Source of the DNA: Parafrankia discariae
GTDB lineage: Bacteria; Actinomycetota; Actinomycetes; Frankiales; Frankiaceae
NCBI RefSeq assembly: GCF_000373365.1
Contig: NZ_KB891103.1
Span: 181,474-245,473, forward strand
DNA: 64,000 nucleotides
Direction: 5' to 3'
In this document: piece after piece, positions 18,167-25,843 of the stretch
Layout of the letters: each line of letters starts with the position of its first letter
Position numbering within the stretch: position 1 is the stretch's first letter
Program-made: the position numbers and the translations under genes
Notes under the pieces: model-generated
The model's input: only the letters and a program-made list of their open reading frames with translations
Told to the model about the DNA's origin: nothing
Databases searched by the model: none

Positions 18167-18810
18167 TCCGGGTCGTGGTCGCCGACGACCAGCCGCTCAT
18201 CCGGCTCGGGCTGAAGGTGCTGATCGAGACCGAGGACGACCTCGAGCTCGCCGGCGAGGCCGAGGACGGCCAGGCCGCGCTGGCCCTGGTCCGCCGCACC
18301 CGCCCGGACGTCGTCCTGCTCGACATCAGGATGCCCGTCCTGGACGGCCTCGCCGCCCTGCGCGCGATCACCGCCGATCCCGGGCTGACCGCCACCCGGG
18401 TCGTCATGGTCACCACGTTCGAGCTGGACGAGTACGTCTTCGAGGCGCTGCGCCACGGCGCGTCCGGGTTCGTCCTGAAGGACACCGAGCCCGCGGACCT
18501 GCTCCGCGCCGTCCGGGTCGTCGCCGCCGGTGAGTCGCTGCTCTCGCCCACGATCACCCGCCGCGTCATCGAGACCTTCGCCCGCCGGCCGGCGGCCCCG
18601 GCCGCGGTGGACCTGACCAGCCTCACCGTCCGGGAACGCGAGGTGATGGGCCTGGTGGGGCTGGGCCTGTCCAACGACGAGATCGCCGCCCGGCTGGTCA
18701 TCAGCCCGGCGACCGCCCGCACCCACGTGAGCCGGGTGATGGTCAAGCTCTCCGCCCGGGACCGCACCCAGCTCGCCGTCCTCGCCAACCAGGCGGGCCT
18801 GGCCGGCTGA
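18163..18810 (+). CDS. NarL/FixJ-family response regulator
   Basis: A 215-residue regulator coupled to the preceding kinase. The receiver has VVADDQPLIR, the acceptor Asp in VLLDIRMPVLDG and the Lys in FVLKDTEP. The C-terminal LuxR-type HTH shows LTVREREVMGLVGLGLSNDE and TARTHVSRVMVKL. The start is GTG 18163, inside the kinase stop. Very likely the cognate transcription factor. Confidence 0.93.
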   Translation: MIRVVVADDQPLIRLGLKVLIETEDDLELAGEAEDGQAALALVRRTRPDVVLLDIRMPVLDGLAALRAITADPGLTATRVVMVTTFELDEYVFEALRHGASGFVLKDTEPADLLRAVRVVAAGESLLSPTITRRVIETFARRPAAPAAVDLTSLTVREREVMGLVGLGLSNDEIAARLVISPATARTHVSRVMVKLSARDRTQLAVLANQAGLAG

Positions 18811-18849
18811 CCCGCCGCCGCGCCGTCGGCGCCAGCCGCGCCGGACGGG

Positions 18850-19344
18850 TCAGCCCGGCGGCGCGCCGTCCTCGAGGTAGGCCGTCGTGCCGTCGGCCCG
18901 CGCCGCCAGGCAGGCGGCCACCCGCCGGGCCAGCGGCGGTCTCATCCGGTGGGGCAGCTCGTCCGCCGCCACGAACGACCAGTCGGCGAGCTCGTCGGCC
19001 GGCAGTCGGATGCCGGCCGTCTCCTCCGGTGTCAGCACGCCGCCGTCGAACACCACGATCAGCCCCTCGGTGCGCTCCGGCCCGGGGGGCACCCAGTCGA
19101 CGGCCAGCAGCCGGCCGGGCGGGCGGTCCAGGCCCAGTTCCTCGGCGAGCTCGCGGCGGGCCGCCGCCAGGGGTGCCTCGTCGGCCTCGACCACACCGCC
19201 GGGCAGGTCCCAGCCGGGCCGGTAGGTCGGGCGGACCAGCAGGACCCGGCCGGCACCGTCGACGAACAGCACCCCGGCCGCCATCCGCTTACGGGGCAGG
19301 CCGCTCCGCCAGGCCCGGGCGGCTGACGCGGCGGGAGTCTCCAT
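18850..19344 (-). CDS. Nudix hydrolase
   Basis: A 164-residue protein with a full Nudix box: GGVVEADEAPLAAARRELAE continuing EELGL (GX5EX7REUXEEXGU). It probably hydrolyses a nucleoside diphosphate linked to another group; the substrate cannot be told. The ATG at 19344 is preceded by TACCGT at a 7-nt distance, so the mRNA may be leaderless. It converges with the NarL-type operon. Confidence 0.88.
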   Translation of the reverse strand: METPAASAARAWRSGLPRKRMAAGVLFVDGAGRVLLVRPTYRPGWDLPGGVVEADEAPLAAARRELAEELGLDRPPGRLLAVDWVPPGPERTEGLIVVFDGGVLTPEETAGIRLPADELADWSFVAADELPHRMRPPLARRVAACLAARADGTTAYLEDGAPPG

Positions 19345-19351
19345 GCCCGCG

Positions 19352-19357
19352 ACGGTA
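19352..19357 (-). promoter_or_regulatory. Leaderless-type -10 box of the Nudix gene
   Basis: TACCGT (TANNNT) on the minus strand ends 7 nt before ATG 19344, and there is no ribosome binding site between. This is the usual spacing for actinobacterial leaderless mRNAs. Confidence 0.5.
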
Positions 19358-19472
19358 GCGCCGGCTTCGAGGAGATGCGCACAGCCGCGTACACGGAATG
19401 CGCCCGGTTGCGCAGCCGGATGACGATCGTCGCCGGACGACGCGGGATCGCGTCACGGCCAGTCTGATCGGC

Positions 19473-20627
19473 ATGACGACAACGACGAGCGACACCGGCC
19501 CGGACGCCCGGACGCGGGCCCCGGTGATCGACCTCCCGCCCGCCGGGACCCCGGGTGGTGCCCGCGGGAGCGGCCGGCCGGGCCGCTCCCGGGCCGCGAT
19601 CGACGTCCACGGGCTGACCAAGCGGTACGGGCGGCGGACGGTAGTCCGCGACCTCGACATCAGCGTGCCCACCGGGGTGGTCGCCGGCTTCGTCGGCCCG
19701 AACGGGGCGGGCAAGACCACGACGCTGCGGATGCTGCTCGGCCTGGTCCGGCCGAGCGCGGGCGGCGGGACGATCCTCGGCGAGCCGCTGGGCGCGCCAG
19801 CTCGGTACCTGCCCCGGGTCGGCGCGCTGATCGAGAGCCCGGCGCTGTACCCGACGCTGTCCGGGCGTCGCAACCTCGCGTCGCTGGCGGTGCTCGCCGG
19901 GCAGGACCCGGCCGGCGTCGACGCGATCCTGGCCGAGGTCGGGCTGGCCGGCCGCGGCGACGACGCCTTCCGGACCTATTCGCTCGGGATGAAGCAGCGC
20001 CTCGCCATCGGCGCGGCGCTGCTCTCCGACCCGGACCTGCTCATTTTGGACGAGCCGACGAACGGCCTCGACCCCAGCGGCATCCGGCAGATGCGGGCGC
20101 TGGTCCGCTCACTGGCCGACGGCAAGCGGGACACCGGCGCGCACGGCCGGCCGCGCACCGTCCTGGTCTCCTCCCACCTCCTCTCGGAGGTCGAGCAGAT
20201 CTGCGACTGGATCATCGTGGTCGAGCGGGGCCGGCTCGCCTACCAGGGCCCGACGGACGGCCTGATGGCCGCCACGACCACCCGGGTCGAGCTGCGCCCC
20301 GAGCACGCCGACTCCCTCGGGATGCTGGCGGACCTGGTGGCCGGCCTCGGGCTGCCCGTGGACCGCGCGGGCGACCGCCTGCTCGTCGAGCTCGACCACA
20401 CCGGGCCGGCCGGCGGCCCCGGGCCGGACGGACCGGACGGACCGGAAACGCCGGGCGGGCCGGACGCCGTCCTCGCCGGGCTCAACCGGGCCGCGCTCGC
20501 CCGCGGCATCACGCTCGTCGAGATGACCCCCCAGCGGACCAGCCTGGAGGACCGCTACCAGGGCCTGGTCGAAAGCAACGGAGCCGAAGGCGACGGAGCC
20601 GAGGACAACGGAGGGGAAGTCCGATGA
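19473..20627 (+). CDS. ABC transporter ATP-binding protein
   Basis: A 384-residue ATPase of the ABC-2 exporter type (CcmA/NatA/DrrA-like). It has Walker A GPNGAGKTT, Q-loop region GALIESPALYPTLSG, signature YSLGMKQRL, Walker B LLILDEPTNGLD and H-loop VLVSSHLLSE. A C-terminal extension of about 100 residues with a Gly/Pro insert follows. ATG 19473 is chosen as the first start after the divergent region; about 45 flexible residues precede the core. The stop overlaps the permease ATG (ATGA). Substrate (lipid, drug or peptide) unknown. Confidence 0.9.
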   Translation: MTTTTSDTGPDARTRAPVIDLPPAGTPGGARGSGRPGRSRAAIDVHGLTKRYGRRTVVRDLDISVPTGVVAGFVGPNGAGKTTTLRMLLGLVRPSAGGGTILGEPLGAPARYLPRVGALIESPALYPTLSGRRNLASLAVLAGQDPAGVDAILAEVGLAGRGDDAFRTYSLGMKQRLAIGAALLSDPDLLILDEPTNGLDPSGIRQMRALVRSLADGKRDTGAHGRPRTVLVSSHLLSEVEQICDWIIVVERGRLAYQGPTDGLMAATTTRVELRPEHADSLGMLADLVAGLGLPVDRAGDRLLVELDHTGPAGGPGPDGPDGPETPGGPDAVLAGLNRAALARGITLVEMTPQRTSLEDRYQGLVESNGAEGDGAEDNGGEVR

Positions 20628-21442
20628 CCGGCGTCTACACCGTGGCGCGCAGCTACCACGCCGAGCTGATCAAACTGCGCCGGCCGAGCACGGCGCTGGC
20701 GATGGCCGTCCTCGGGTTCCTCACCGTCCTGTCGACGGTGCTGGCGATGGCCCTCGCCGACGAGAAGCCGACCCCGCCCGACCCCGGCACCGGGCCGGGC
20801 TTCGATCTCTCCCTCGCCCAGCTCGCGTCGTCCCAGGGCCTGATCCTGGGCTTCCGCGGCGGCACGACCTTCATCGGCCTGCTCGTCTTCGTGGTCTTCG
20901 CGATCAGCATGACCACCGAGTACGGTCAGGGAACGCTGCGCACCCTGTTTCTGAAGGAGCCCCGCCGGCTGGGCTGGCTGGCCGGGCGGCTCGGCGTCAC
21001 GCTGTCCGCGGTCGCGGTGTCGCTGGTCGCCGCGCTCGGCCTGAGCGTCGCCGCCGCGACGGTCATGGCCGCCGTCCGGGACGTCGACACGAGCGCGTGG
21101 TGGACGTCGGCCGCGTTCGGCGAGGTGGCGGGCGCCTACGCGAACGCGCTGCTCGCGGCGGTCTTCTTCGCCCTGGTCGGCACGACGCTGGGAATCCTGC
21201 TGCGCTCGACGAGCGCCGCGCTGCTCATCGGCATCGCGTGGATGTTCCCGATCGAGCACATCGTCCAGGAGTCGTGGAGCGGGGCCACCCGGGTCCTGCC
21301 GGGGCTCGTCTTCGACGCGGTCGGCCGGGGCGGCCTGCCGGACGCCTCCTACCGGCCGGCGCTGCTCACCGCCGTCGCGTACGCGCTGGTGGCCGCCGCG
21401 ATCGGCGCGGTGAGCCTGCGCCGCCGGGACGTCACGGCCTGA
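20624..21442 (+). CDS. ABC-2 family permease
   Basis: A 272-residue membrane protein coupled to the ATPase. Six hydrophobic segments are visible (about 20-40, 75-100, 120-150, 165-190, 200-215 and 245-262). It carries AISMTTEYGQGTLRTLFLKEPRR, the typical motif after the second segment of ABC-2 permeases (seen here in parts). It forms an exporter with the preceding ATPase. Confidence 0.88.
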   Translation: MTGVYTVARSYHAELIKLRRPSTALAMAVLGFLTVLSTVLAMALADEKPTPPDPGTGPGFDLSLAQLASSQGLILGFRGGTTFIGLLVFVVFAISMTTEYGQGTLRTLFLKEPRRLGWLAGRLGVTLSAVAVSLVAALGLSVAAATVMAAVRDVDTSAWWTSAAFGEVAGAYANALLAAVFFALVGTTLGILLRSTSAALLIGIAWMFPIEHIVQESWSGATRVLPGLVFDAVGRGGLPDASYRPALLTAVAYALVAAAIGAVSLRRRDVTA

Positions 21443-21471
21443 CCGGGCCCGCCGAGGCCACCGGCTCCGGT

Positions 21472-21495
21472 CCGGTCCGCTCCGGAGCGGACCGG
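21472..21495. terminator. 24-bp perfect palindrome after the ABC operon
   Basis: CCGGTCCGCTCC is followed directly by its reverse complement GGAGCGGACCGG, 30 bp after the permease stop. Direct repeats of CCCCGGTCC follow. It may act as a terminator or as an operator for the next gene; sequence alone does not decide. Confidence 0.5.
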
Positions 21496-21592
21496 TTCAC
21501 CCCGGTCCACCCCGGTCCGGTCCGGTGGGGAGATTCGCCCAGCTCACCCGGGTCGGTAGCCGAATCTCCCCGGCACGGCGTTGACTGGGGGC

Positions 21593-22294
21593 ATGACCGA
21601 AGGCACACCGGTGGGACGGCGGGTCGTCTTCGCCATGCTCGGCCTCGGGGCGCTGGGCGTCGCCGTCGGCGCGGACGTGCAGCGCGGCACCGACCGGCTG
21701 ATCGTCCCGCTGCGCGAGAACGACCCGACGGGGCTCATCGACCTGCTCCCCGCCGGCGGGTTCCGCTACTACTCGATCGTCGCCTCCGTGCCGGAACGAA
21801 CGGCCGCGGACTACGAACTGCGGGTCCACGGCCTGGTCGACCGGCCGCTCACCCTCACTCTGGACGACCTCTCCCGAATGCCGCAGACCGAGCTCGTGCG
21901 CGACTTCCAGTGTGTGACGGGCTGGCGGGTCACCGCCGTCCGCTGGACGGGTGTGCGCCTCGCGGACCTGCTGGACGCGGCCGGCATCCGCCCGGGGGCG
22001 ACCGCGCTGACCTTCCGCTCGTTCGACGGCGCCTACGACGAGAGCCTGACGATCGACCAGGCCCGCCGGCCCGACGTCCTGGTCGCCCTCACCATGTTGG
22101 ACGGTCCGGTCACGCACGATCACGGTGGTCCCGTCCGGCTGTACGTGGCACCGATGTACGGCTACAAGTCGATCAAGTGGCTCGCCGAGATCGAGCTGGT
22201 CGACACCGTCACTCCCGGGTTCTGGGAGCGGCAGGGCTACGACGTCGACGGCTGGATCGGAAAGTCGAACGGCCGCGACGATGCGCCCGTCTGA
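21593..22294 (+). CDS. Molybdopterin-dependent oxidoreductase (sulfite-oxidase fold, MsrP/YedY-like)
   Basis: A 233-residue protein with an N-terminal GRRVVFAMLGLGALGVAVGA segment, possibly a Tat-type signal or anchor. The catalytic domain has the Mo-coordinating Cys in DFQCVTGW, then the pterin-binding area RWTGVRLADLLDAAG, the cofactor-binding HGGPVRLYVAPMYGYKSIKW and GFWERQGYDVDGW. Family members reduce methionine sulfoxide or oxidise small molecules outside the membrane. ATG 21593 follows a G-rich Shine-Dalgarno-like run. The gene overlaps the next by 14 bp, and that cytochrome b is the likely electron partner. No dimerisation domain, as in MsrP. Confidence 0.88.
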   Translation: MTEGTPVGRRVVFAMLGLGALGVAVGADVQRGTDRLIVPLRENDPTGLIDLLPAGGFRYYSIVASVPERTAADYELRVHGLVDRPLTLTLDDLSRMPQTELVRDFQCVTGWRVTAVRWTGVRLADLLDAAGIRPGATALTFRSFDGAYDESLTIDQARRPDVLVALTMLDGPVTHDHGGPVRLYVAPMYGYKSIKWLAEIELVDTVTPGFWERQGYDVDGWIGKSNGRDDAPV

Positions 22295-22928
22295 GGACCC
22301 GGCCGGGGACGGGCCGGCCGTGGGGTTCGTGCGCCGGTTCGGCCTGGCGACCCGCTGGGCGCACTGGAGCACCGCGGCGCTGACGGCGGTGTGCCTGGCG
22401 ACGGCGGCCGTCCTGTACCTCGGACCGCTGGCGACGCTGGTGGGCCGGCGCCAGCTGGTCGCGACGGTGCACCTCTACGCCGGGCTCGCCCTGCCGGTAC
22501 CGATGCTGGCCGCGGCGCTCTCCGCCGCATACCGGCGTGACGTCGCCGCGCTGGACCGCTTCACCCCCGCCGACTGGAGGTGGCTCCGAACGAGACCACG
22601 CCGCCGGCAGCCGGCCGCGGTCGGCAAGTTCAACGCGGGCCAGAAGCTGTACGCCGCGTTCGTCGCGGGAGCCGTGCTCGTCATGCTCGGCACCGGTGTG
22701 ATCATGCAGTTCGGCGGTGCCTTCGCCGTCACCTACCGCACCGGTGCCACGTTCGTGCACGACCTGCTGGCCCTCGGGCTGTTCGCCGGAGTCTGCGGCC
22801 ACCTGTGGATGGCCTCCCGCGACCCGGCCGCCCGGCTGGGGATGCGCACCGGCGTGGTCCCCCGGGCCTGGGCCCTGCGCGAGCATCCCGCGTGGCGCAC
22901 CGAACCCGACCCACCGCCGACCGAGTGA
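22281..22928 (+). CDS. Cytochrome b561-type membrane subunit
   Basis: A 215-residue integral membrane protein with four hydrophobic segments. Likely haem ligands are His in RWAHWSTAAL, VHLYAGLALPV, FVHDLLALG and CGHLWMASR. This pattern fits formate-dehydrogenase-gamma/Ni-Fe-hydrogenase cytochrome b subunits. It overlaps the molybdoenzyme gene and probably supplies or accepts its electrons at the membrane (analogous to MsrQ, but a different sequence class). ATG 22281. Confidence 0.82.
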   Translation: MRPSEDPAGDGPAVGFVRRFGLATRWAHWSTAALTAVCLATAAVLYLGPLATLVGRRQLVATVHLYAGLALPVPMLAAALSAAYRRDVAALDRFTPADWRWLRTRPRRRQPAAVGKFNAGQKLYAAFVAGAVLVMLGTGVIMQFGGAFAVTYRTGATFVHDLLALGLFAGVCGHLWMASRDPAARLGMRTGVVPRAWALREHPAWRTEPDPPPTE

Positions 22929-22962
22929 CCTGGCCGTCGCCTTCCCTGACGGCGATGTCTCG

Positions 22963-23433
22963 TCAGCTGTGTGCGCCCAGCGTCTGGTCAAGGGTCCAGA
23001 TGCGAACATCGGCAAGGCCGGTCCGCTCCCGATAGATCTCGCGCTCGACGAGAATCGAAAGGTCACCGCAGCCGAGACCCTGCACGGCGTGATCGACCAG
23101 ACCCAGGCCGGTGGCGCCGCCATCGACCAGCTTACGCAGAAAATCACCATCCCAGGCGGAGCTGTTAAGACTCCACGGCGCCTTCCCCTCAGCCACCAGT
23201 TCGAGCATCTTGGCGAACCGGATGGCGGTATCACGACGATGGAAACCACTCTTGACCTGCGCGATGTGGTTACCAGTCTCGACGACTACCGCGCTGGGCA
23301 GGATCAGGCTCTCGTCGAGGCTCCGTCTCCTGCCGAGTTCGTCGAGTACCCGAGCACGCTCCTGGTCGCGCTCAGGAATCTCAAGAATGTTACATAATAT
23401 GGATGTGTCAACAAACCAGATGGGAGGTCTCAT
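22963..23433 (-). CDS. PIN-domain nuclease-like protein
   Basis: A 156-residue protein that fits a PIN fold: FVDTSILCNI (Asp9) at the start, VVVETGNH (Glu52), GCGDLSILVERE (Asp124) and WTLDQTL (Asp149), i.e. the acidic residues expected for Mg-dependent RNA cleavage. It is the second gene of a coupled pair: its ATG overlaps the stop of the AAA ATPase in ATGA. It is not preceded by a VapB-type antitoxin, so it is not an ordinary VapBC toxin. I infer an effector controlled by the ATPase. The exact family was not identified. Confidence 0.75.
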   Translation of the reverse strand: MRPPIWFVDTSILCNILEIPERDQERARVLDELGRRRSLDESLILPSAVVVETGNHIAQVKSGFHRRDTAIRFAKMLELVAEGKAPWSLNSSAWDGDFLRKLVDGGATGLGLVDHAVQGLGCGDLSILVEREIYRERTGLADVRIWTLDQTLGAHS

Positions 23434-24764
23434 TCGATCCCCAGCAGCCTGTCGAAATCCGCGAAATCCCGGCGGCGGACCTCGGGGCGAACCATCCGAT
23501 CCAGTGCGATCAGGTCGCCGAGCCGGCCCGACGCCATCGCCTCCGCGTAGCCGTCGAGATCAGTAAGCCTGCTCAGCTCGCTCAACCCGTGCTCCCCGCC
23601 GCGGAAGCAGACGATCACGTCCTGGTTGAGAGATCCCGGCAGGGCGTTGAGCAGGGCAGGGCTGTGGGTCGTGACGACGACCTGCGTGTCACGCTCCTCG
23701 ATCGTCTTCTGGATCAGAGCGAGCATGCGGGACGCCTGTGAAGGATGAAGGCCGTTCTCGATCTCCTCGATCACAAGCAGCACCTTCGCCGCGCTCCCGT
23801 CGGTGACCCCGGGATCGAGATCCAGCCCGTCGGCGGCCGTCAGCAGCGCTGTCGCCACCGCCATGAACCGCAGTAGACCGTCACTCAGTTCGCGGGCGGG
23901 CGTCAGATCGGCGGGAGCCGATCCCTCTCTGATCGCGAGCATCACGTCACCCAGGCTGGAGCGGGTGACGATGATGTCCTCGGCCGGAGCGTCCGCCACC
24001 TCCCGGACGAGGTCCTGTAGGCGAGCGAATGCGCCGGGGTCCTCCGTGATCAGCTGGCCGATCGCGGCCGAGAGGTTCTCTCCCGTCCGGCGAAGACCAT
24101 GGTCCCGACCCGGGACGTAGTCCCGCATCAGATGCGGAACCGGATCCAGGTGAAAAGTCCCCCGTAGAGCCGTGACCACCGCGTCCGCAGCGTCCAGGAC
24201 GGCTTTCTCCGCCCGGTTCCGGGCTGGTAGACGGCCAGCCAGCTGGGAAATAACCAGCCGTGAGTCACGAAACGTGTGAACGGGATTTCGCCCACGCCTT
24301 CCGTTGAAGGTCTCCGCCTCGATCGCCGTCGCCGCGGGAGGCGCCGGACGGGTCCGCAGGAGCACGTGGTCGTCGACGGTGGCCGCGGAAACGGTCGGCG
24401 CGGGCCCGCTGAGCGTCTCCGAGATGATCCGAAGATCTGGGTCGACCTGTACCTCGACATCGAAGTGCACCGCTTGGCCGTCAAGGCTCACAGTGCACCC
24501 AAGCTGGAACCCGCTCGATCCGTGCGGCGCGCACCCGCGTGAGCCGCCCCGGACCGGGCCCCCTTCGCGTCGCCGGCCGTCCAGCGCGTCCGACAGGTCC
24601 TCGCCGCCGGCCAGCCGCGCGAGCACCTCGATGCCGTCCAAAGCGTTGGACTTGCCGCTGCTGTTGCGCCCGGTGAGGACAGTGAACGAGGACAGCGGCA
24701 GCACGGCTCCGCTGAAGGACTTGAAGGCGGTGAGCCTGATCTCCCGCAGTTCGGCTCGTGCCAC
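23430..24764 (-). CDS. AAA_21/ABC-type ATPase (OLD/RloA-like), partner of the PIN protein
   Basis: A 444-residue ATPase. It has Walker A TGRNSSGKSNALDGIEVL (residues 31-48), an ABC-like signature ELSDGLLRFMAVA (292-304), Walker B VLLVIEEIENGLHPSQ (328-343) and an H-loop VVVTTHSPALL (363-372). The 75-290 region is an insert of the kind seen in AAA_15/AAA_21 proteins. There is no TOPRIM domain, unlike OLD nucleases. Such ATPases act as sensors in phage-defence systems such as PARIS and Septu. The GTG at 24764 is preceded by TAGAGT at 6 nt, so the mRNA is probably leaderless. The downstream PIN gene overlaps it. Confidence 0.85.
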   Translation of the reverse strand: MARAELREIRLTAFKSFSGAVLPLSSFTVLTGRNSSGKSNALDGIEVLARLAGGEDLSDALDGRRREGGPVRGGSRGCAPHGSSGFQLGCTVSLDGQAVHFDVEVQVDPDLRIISETLSGPAPTVSAATVDDHVLLRTRPAPPAATAIEAETFNGRRGRNPVHTFRDSRLVISQLAGRLPARNRAEKAVLDAADAVVTALRGTFHLDPVPHLMRDYVPGRDHGLRRTGENLSAAIGQLITEDPGAFARLQDLVREVADAPAEDIIVTRSSLGDVMLAIREGSAPADLTPARELSDGLLRFMAVATALLTAADGLDLDPGVTDGSAAKVLLVIEEIENGLHPSQASRMLALIQKTIEERDTQVVVTTHSPALLNALPGSLNQDVIVCFRGGEHGLSELSRLTDLDGYAEAMASGRLGDLIALDRMVRPEVRRRDFADFDRLLGIE

Positions 24765-24770
24765 GCTCCG

Positions 24771-24776
24771 ACTCTA
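24771..24776 (-). promoter_or_regulatory. Leaderless-type -10 box of the AAA-PIN operon
   Basis: TAGAGT on the minus strand ends 6 nt before the GTG of the ATPase. A GGAG lies too close to the start (1 nt) to act as a ribosome binding site. This supports both the start codon and transcription as its own unit. Confidence 0.55.
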
Positions 24777-24846
24777 GCCGCGCCGGCTCCCGGACCGATC
24801 ACACTTGGGTGGCCGACCTGTCTCCGCCGAGTGCGGAGGCGCCCAA

Positions 24847-24888
24847 GGCGTCGGCGCCGCGGCGCGTGGCGCGCCGCCGACCGACGCC
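24847..24888. terminator. Hairpin after the CD225 gene
   Basis: GGCGTCGG and CCGACGCC-type outer arms enclose GGCGCG-TGG-CGCGCC just 3' of the CD225 gene stop at 24896 (minus strand). Stem is GC-only with no U tract. Confidence 0.45.
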
Positions 24889-24895
24889 GGGGCCC

Positions 24896-25417
24896 CTAGG
24901 GCGCGTAGGCGCCGGATGCCTCGGAGTCGAGGGCGCCCGTCACCCCCAGGGCGAAGCCGAGGACGACGAAGACCAGGCCGACCCCGAACGAGACGAGGCA
25001 CCAGGTCTTGGCCTTGCCGGACGCCTCCAGGGCGCCGGCGTAGTCGCCGATCTGCTGCCGGCTCTGTACCTTCGTCGCGAAGACGATCGCGGCGATCCCG
25101 GCGGGCAGGCAACACAGCAGGGTGCAGACGATCGACTGCCACAGGTAGGTCGGGATCTGCTGACCGTAGGGGGGCGGCGGGCCGAAGCCGCCGGGCCCGT
25201 TCACCGGCGGCGGGTAGCCACCCTGCTGGGGGTAGCCACCCTGCTGGGAGTAGCCACCGAAGTCCTGCGGGGCCCCGTAGCCGCCCGGGGGCGGCCCATA
25301 GCCGCCGGGCGGGGGTGGCGGCGCCCCCCAGCCGCCCTGCTGGGGGTGCTGGCCGCCCGCATTGGGGTCATGGCCGCCGTAGCCGCCGGGCGGCGGGTAC
25401 TCGGGTGGCTGGGACAC
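24896..25417 (-). CDS. CD225/dispanin (IFITM-like) membrane protein
   Basis: A 173-residue protein. The first 85 residues are Pro/Gly/Tyr/Gln repeats (QQGGYPQQGGYPP). The C-terminal half has the CD225 pattern: IPTYLWQSIVCTLLCCLPAG as the first membrane segment, then IVFATKVQSRQQIGDYAGA and a second segment WCLVSFGVGLVFVVLGFALG. Double cysteines and the charged KVQ loop are characteristic. Actinobacteria often have such proteins; their role is unknown, whereas the animal IFITM relatives alter membrane fusion. It is divergent from the GH26-like gene. Confidence 0.82.
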   Translation of the reverse strand: MSQPPEYPPPGGYGGHDPNAGGQHPQQGGWGAPPPPPGGYGPPPGGYGAPQDFGGYSQQGGYPQQGGYPPPVNGPGGFGPPPPYGQQIPTYLWQSIVCTLLCCLPAGIAAIVFATKVQSRQQIGDYAGALEASGKAKTWCLVSFGVGLVFVVLGFALGVTGALDSEASGAYAP

Positions 25418-25843
25418 GTCGTCTCCAATTGTCGATGCGCCACACAGGCACCGTTACGCACGCGGACGCGGACGCTCCACGCGGCGGACATTGTGCCACA
25501 CGCGACACACACGCTTCCGAAGGCGACACCATCAACAACACGAACTACATAAGAGCAACTACTTCACTTTTGCTTGTCTCCTAGACGACAGGAGCGGCCC
25601 GAAACAACCATCCGCTACGCAGGGCGACAGTCCATGCGGGATCCCTCCCCCCGTCTACCTGCTCATGTGAACCCGTGTACTCTGCCGTCACAACTGTCTA
25701 GTCACGTCACAGTGACCGGAGGAATTCGCCAGCCAAGGCATGTGGGAGTCGTCCGCTTCGTCACGAAGCAGCGGGTGGGGATCGGGGGGTCCACAACGAC
25801 ACCGCCCGGCACGCCAGATGCCAGGCACGGAGGGATATCCGCG
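25418..25843. other. Divergent intergenic region, 426 bp
   Basis: No gene seen. The middle (about 25525-25590) is clearly AT-richer than its surroundings and probably carries the divergent promoters. A 15-bp dyad GCTTCGT-C-ACGAAGC lies at 25755-25769, about 75 bp before the GH26-like start, and is a possible operator. Confidence 0.5.

Noticed and set aside
22963..23433. Ordinary VapBC toxin-antitoxin
   Set aside because: No small antitoxin gene precedes the PIN gene; the coupled upstream gene is a large ATPase.
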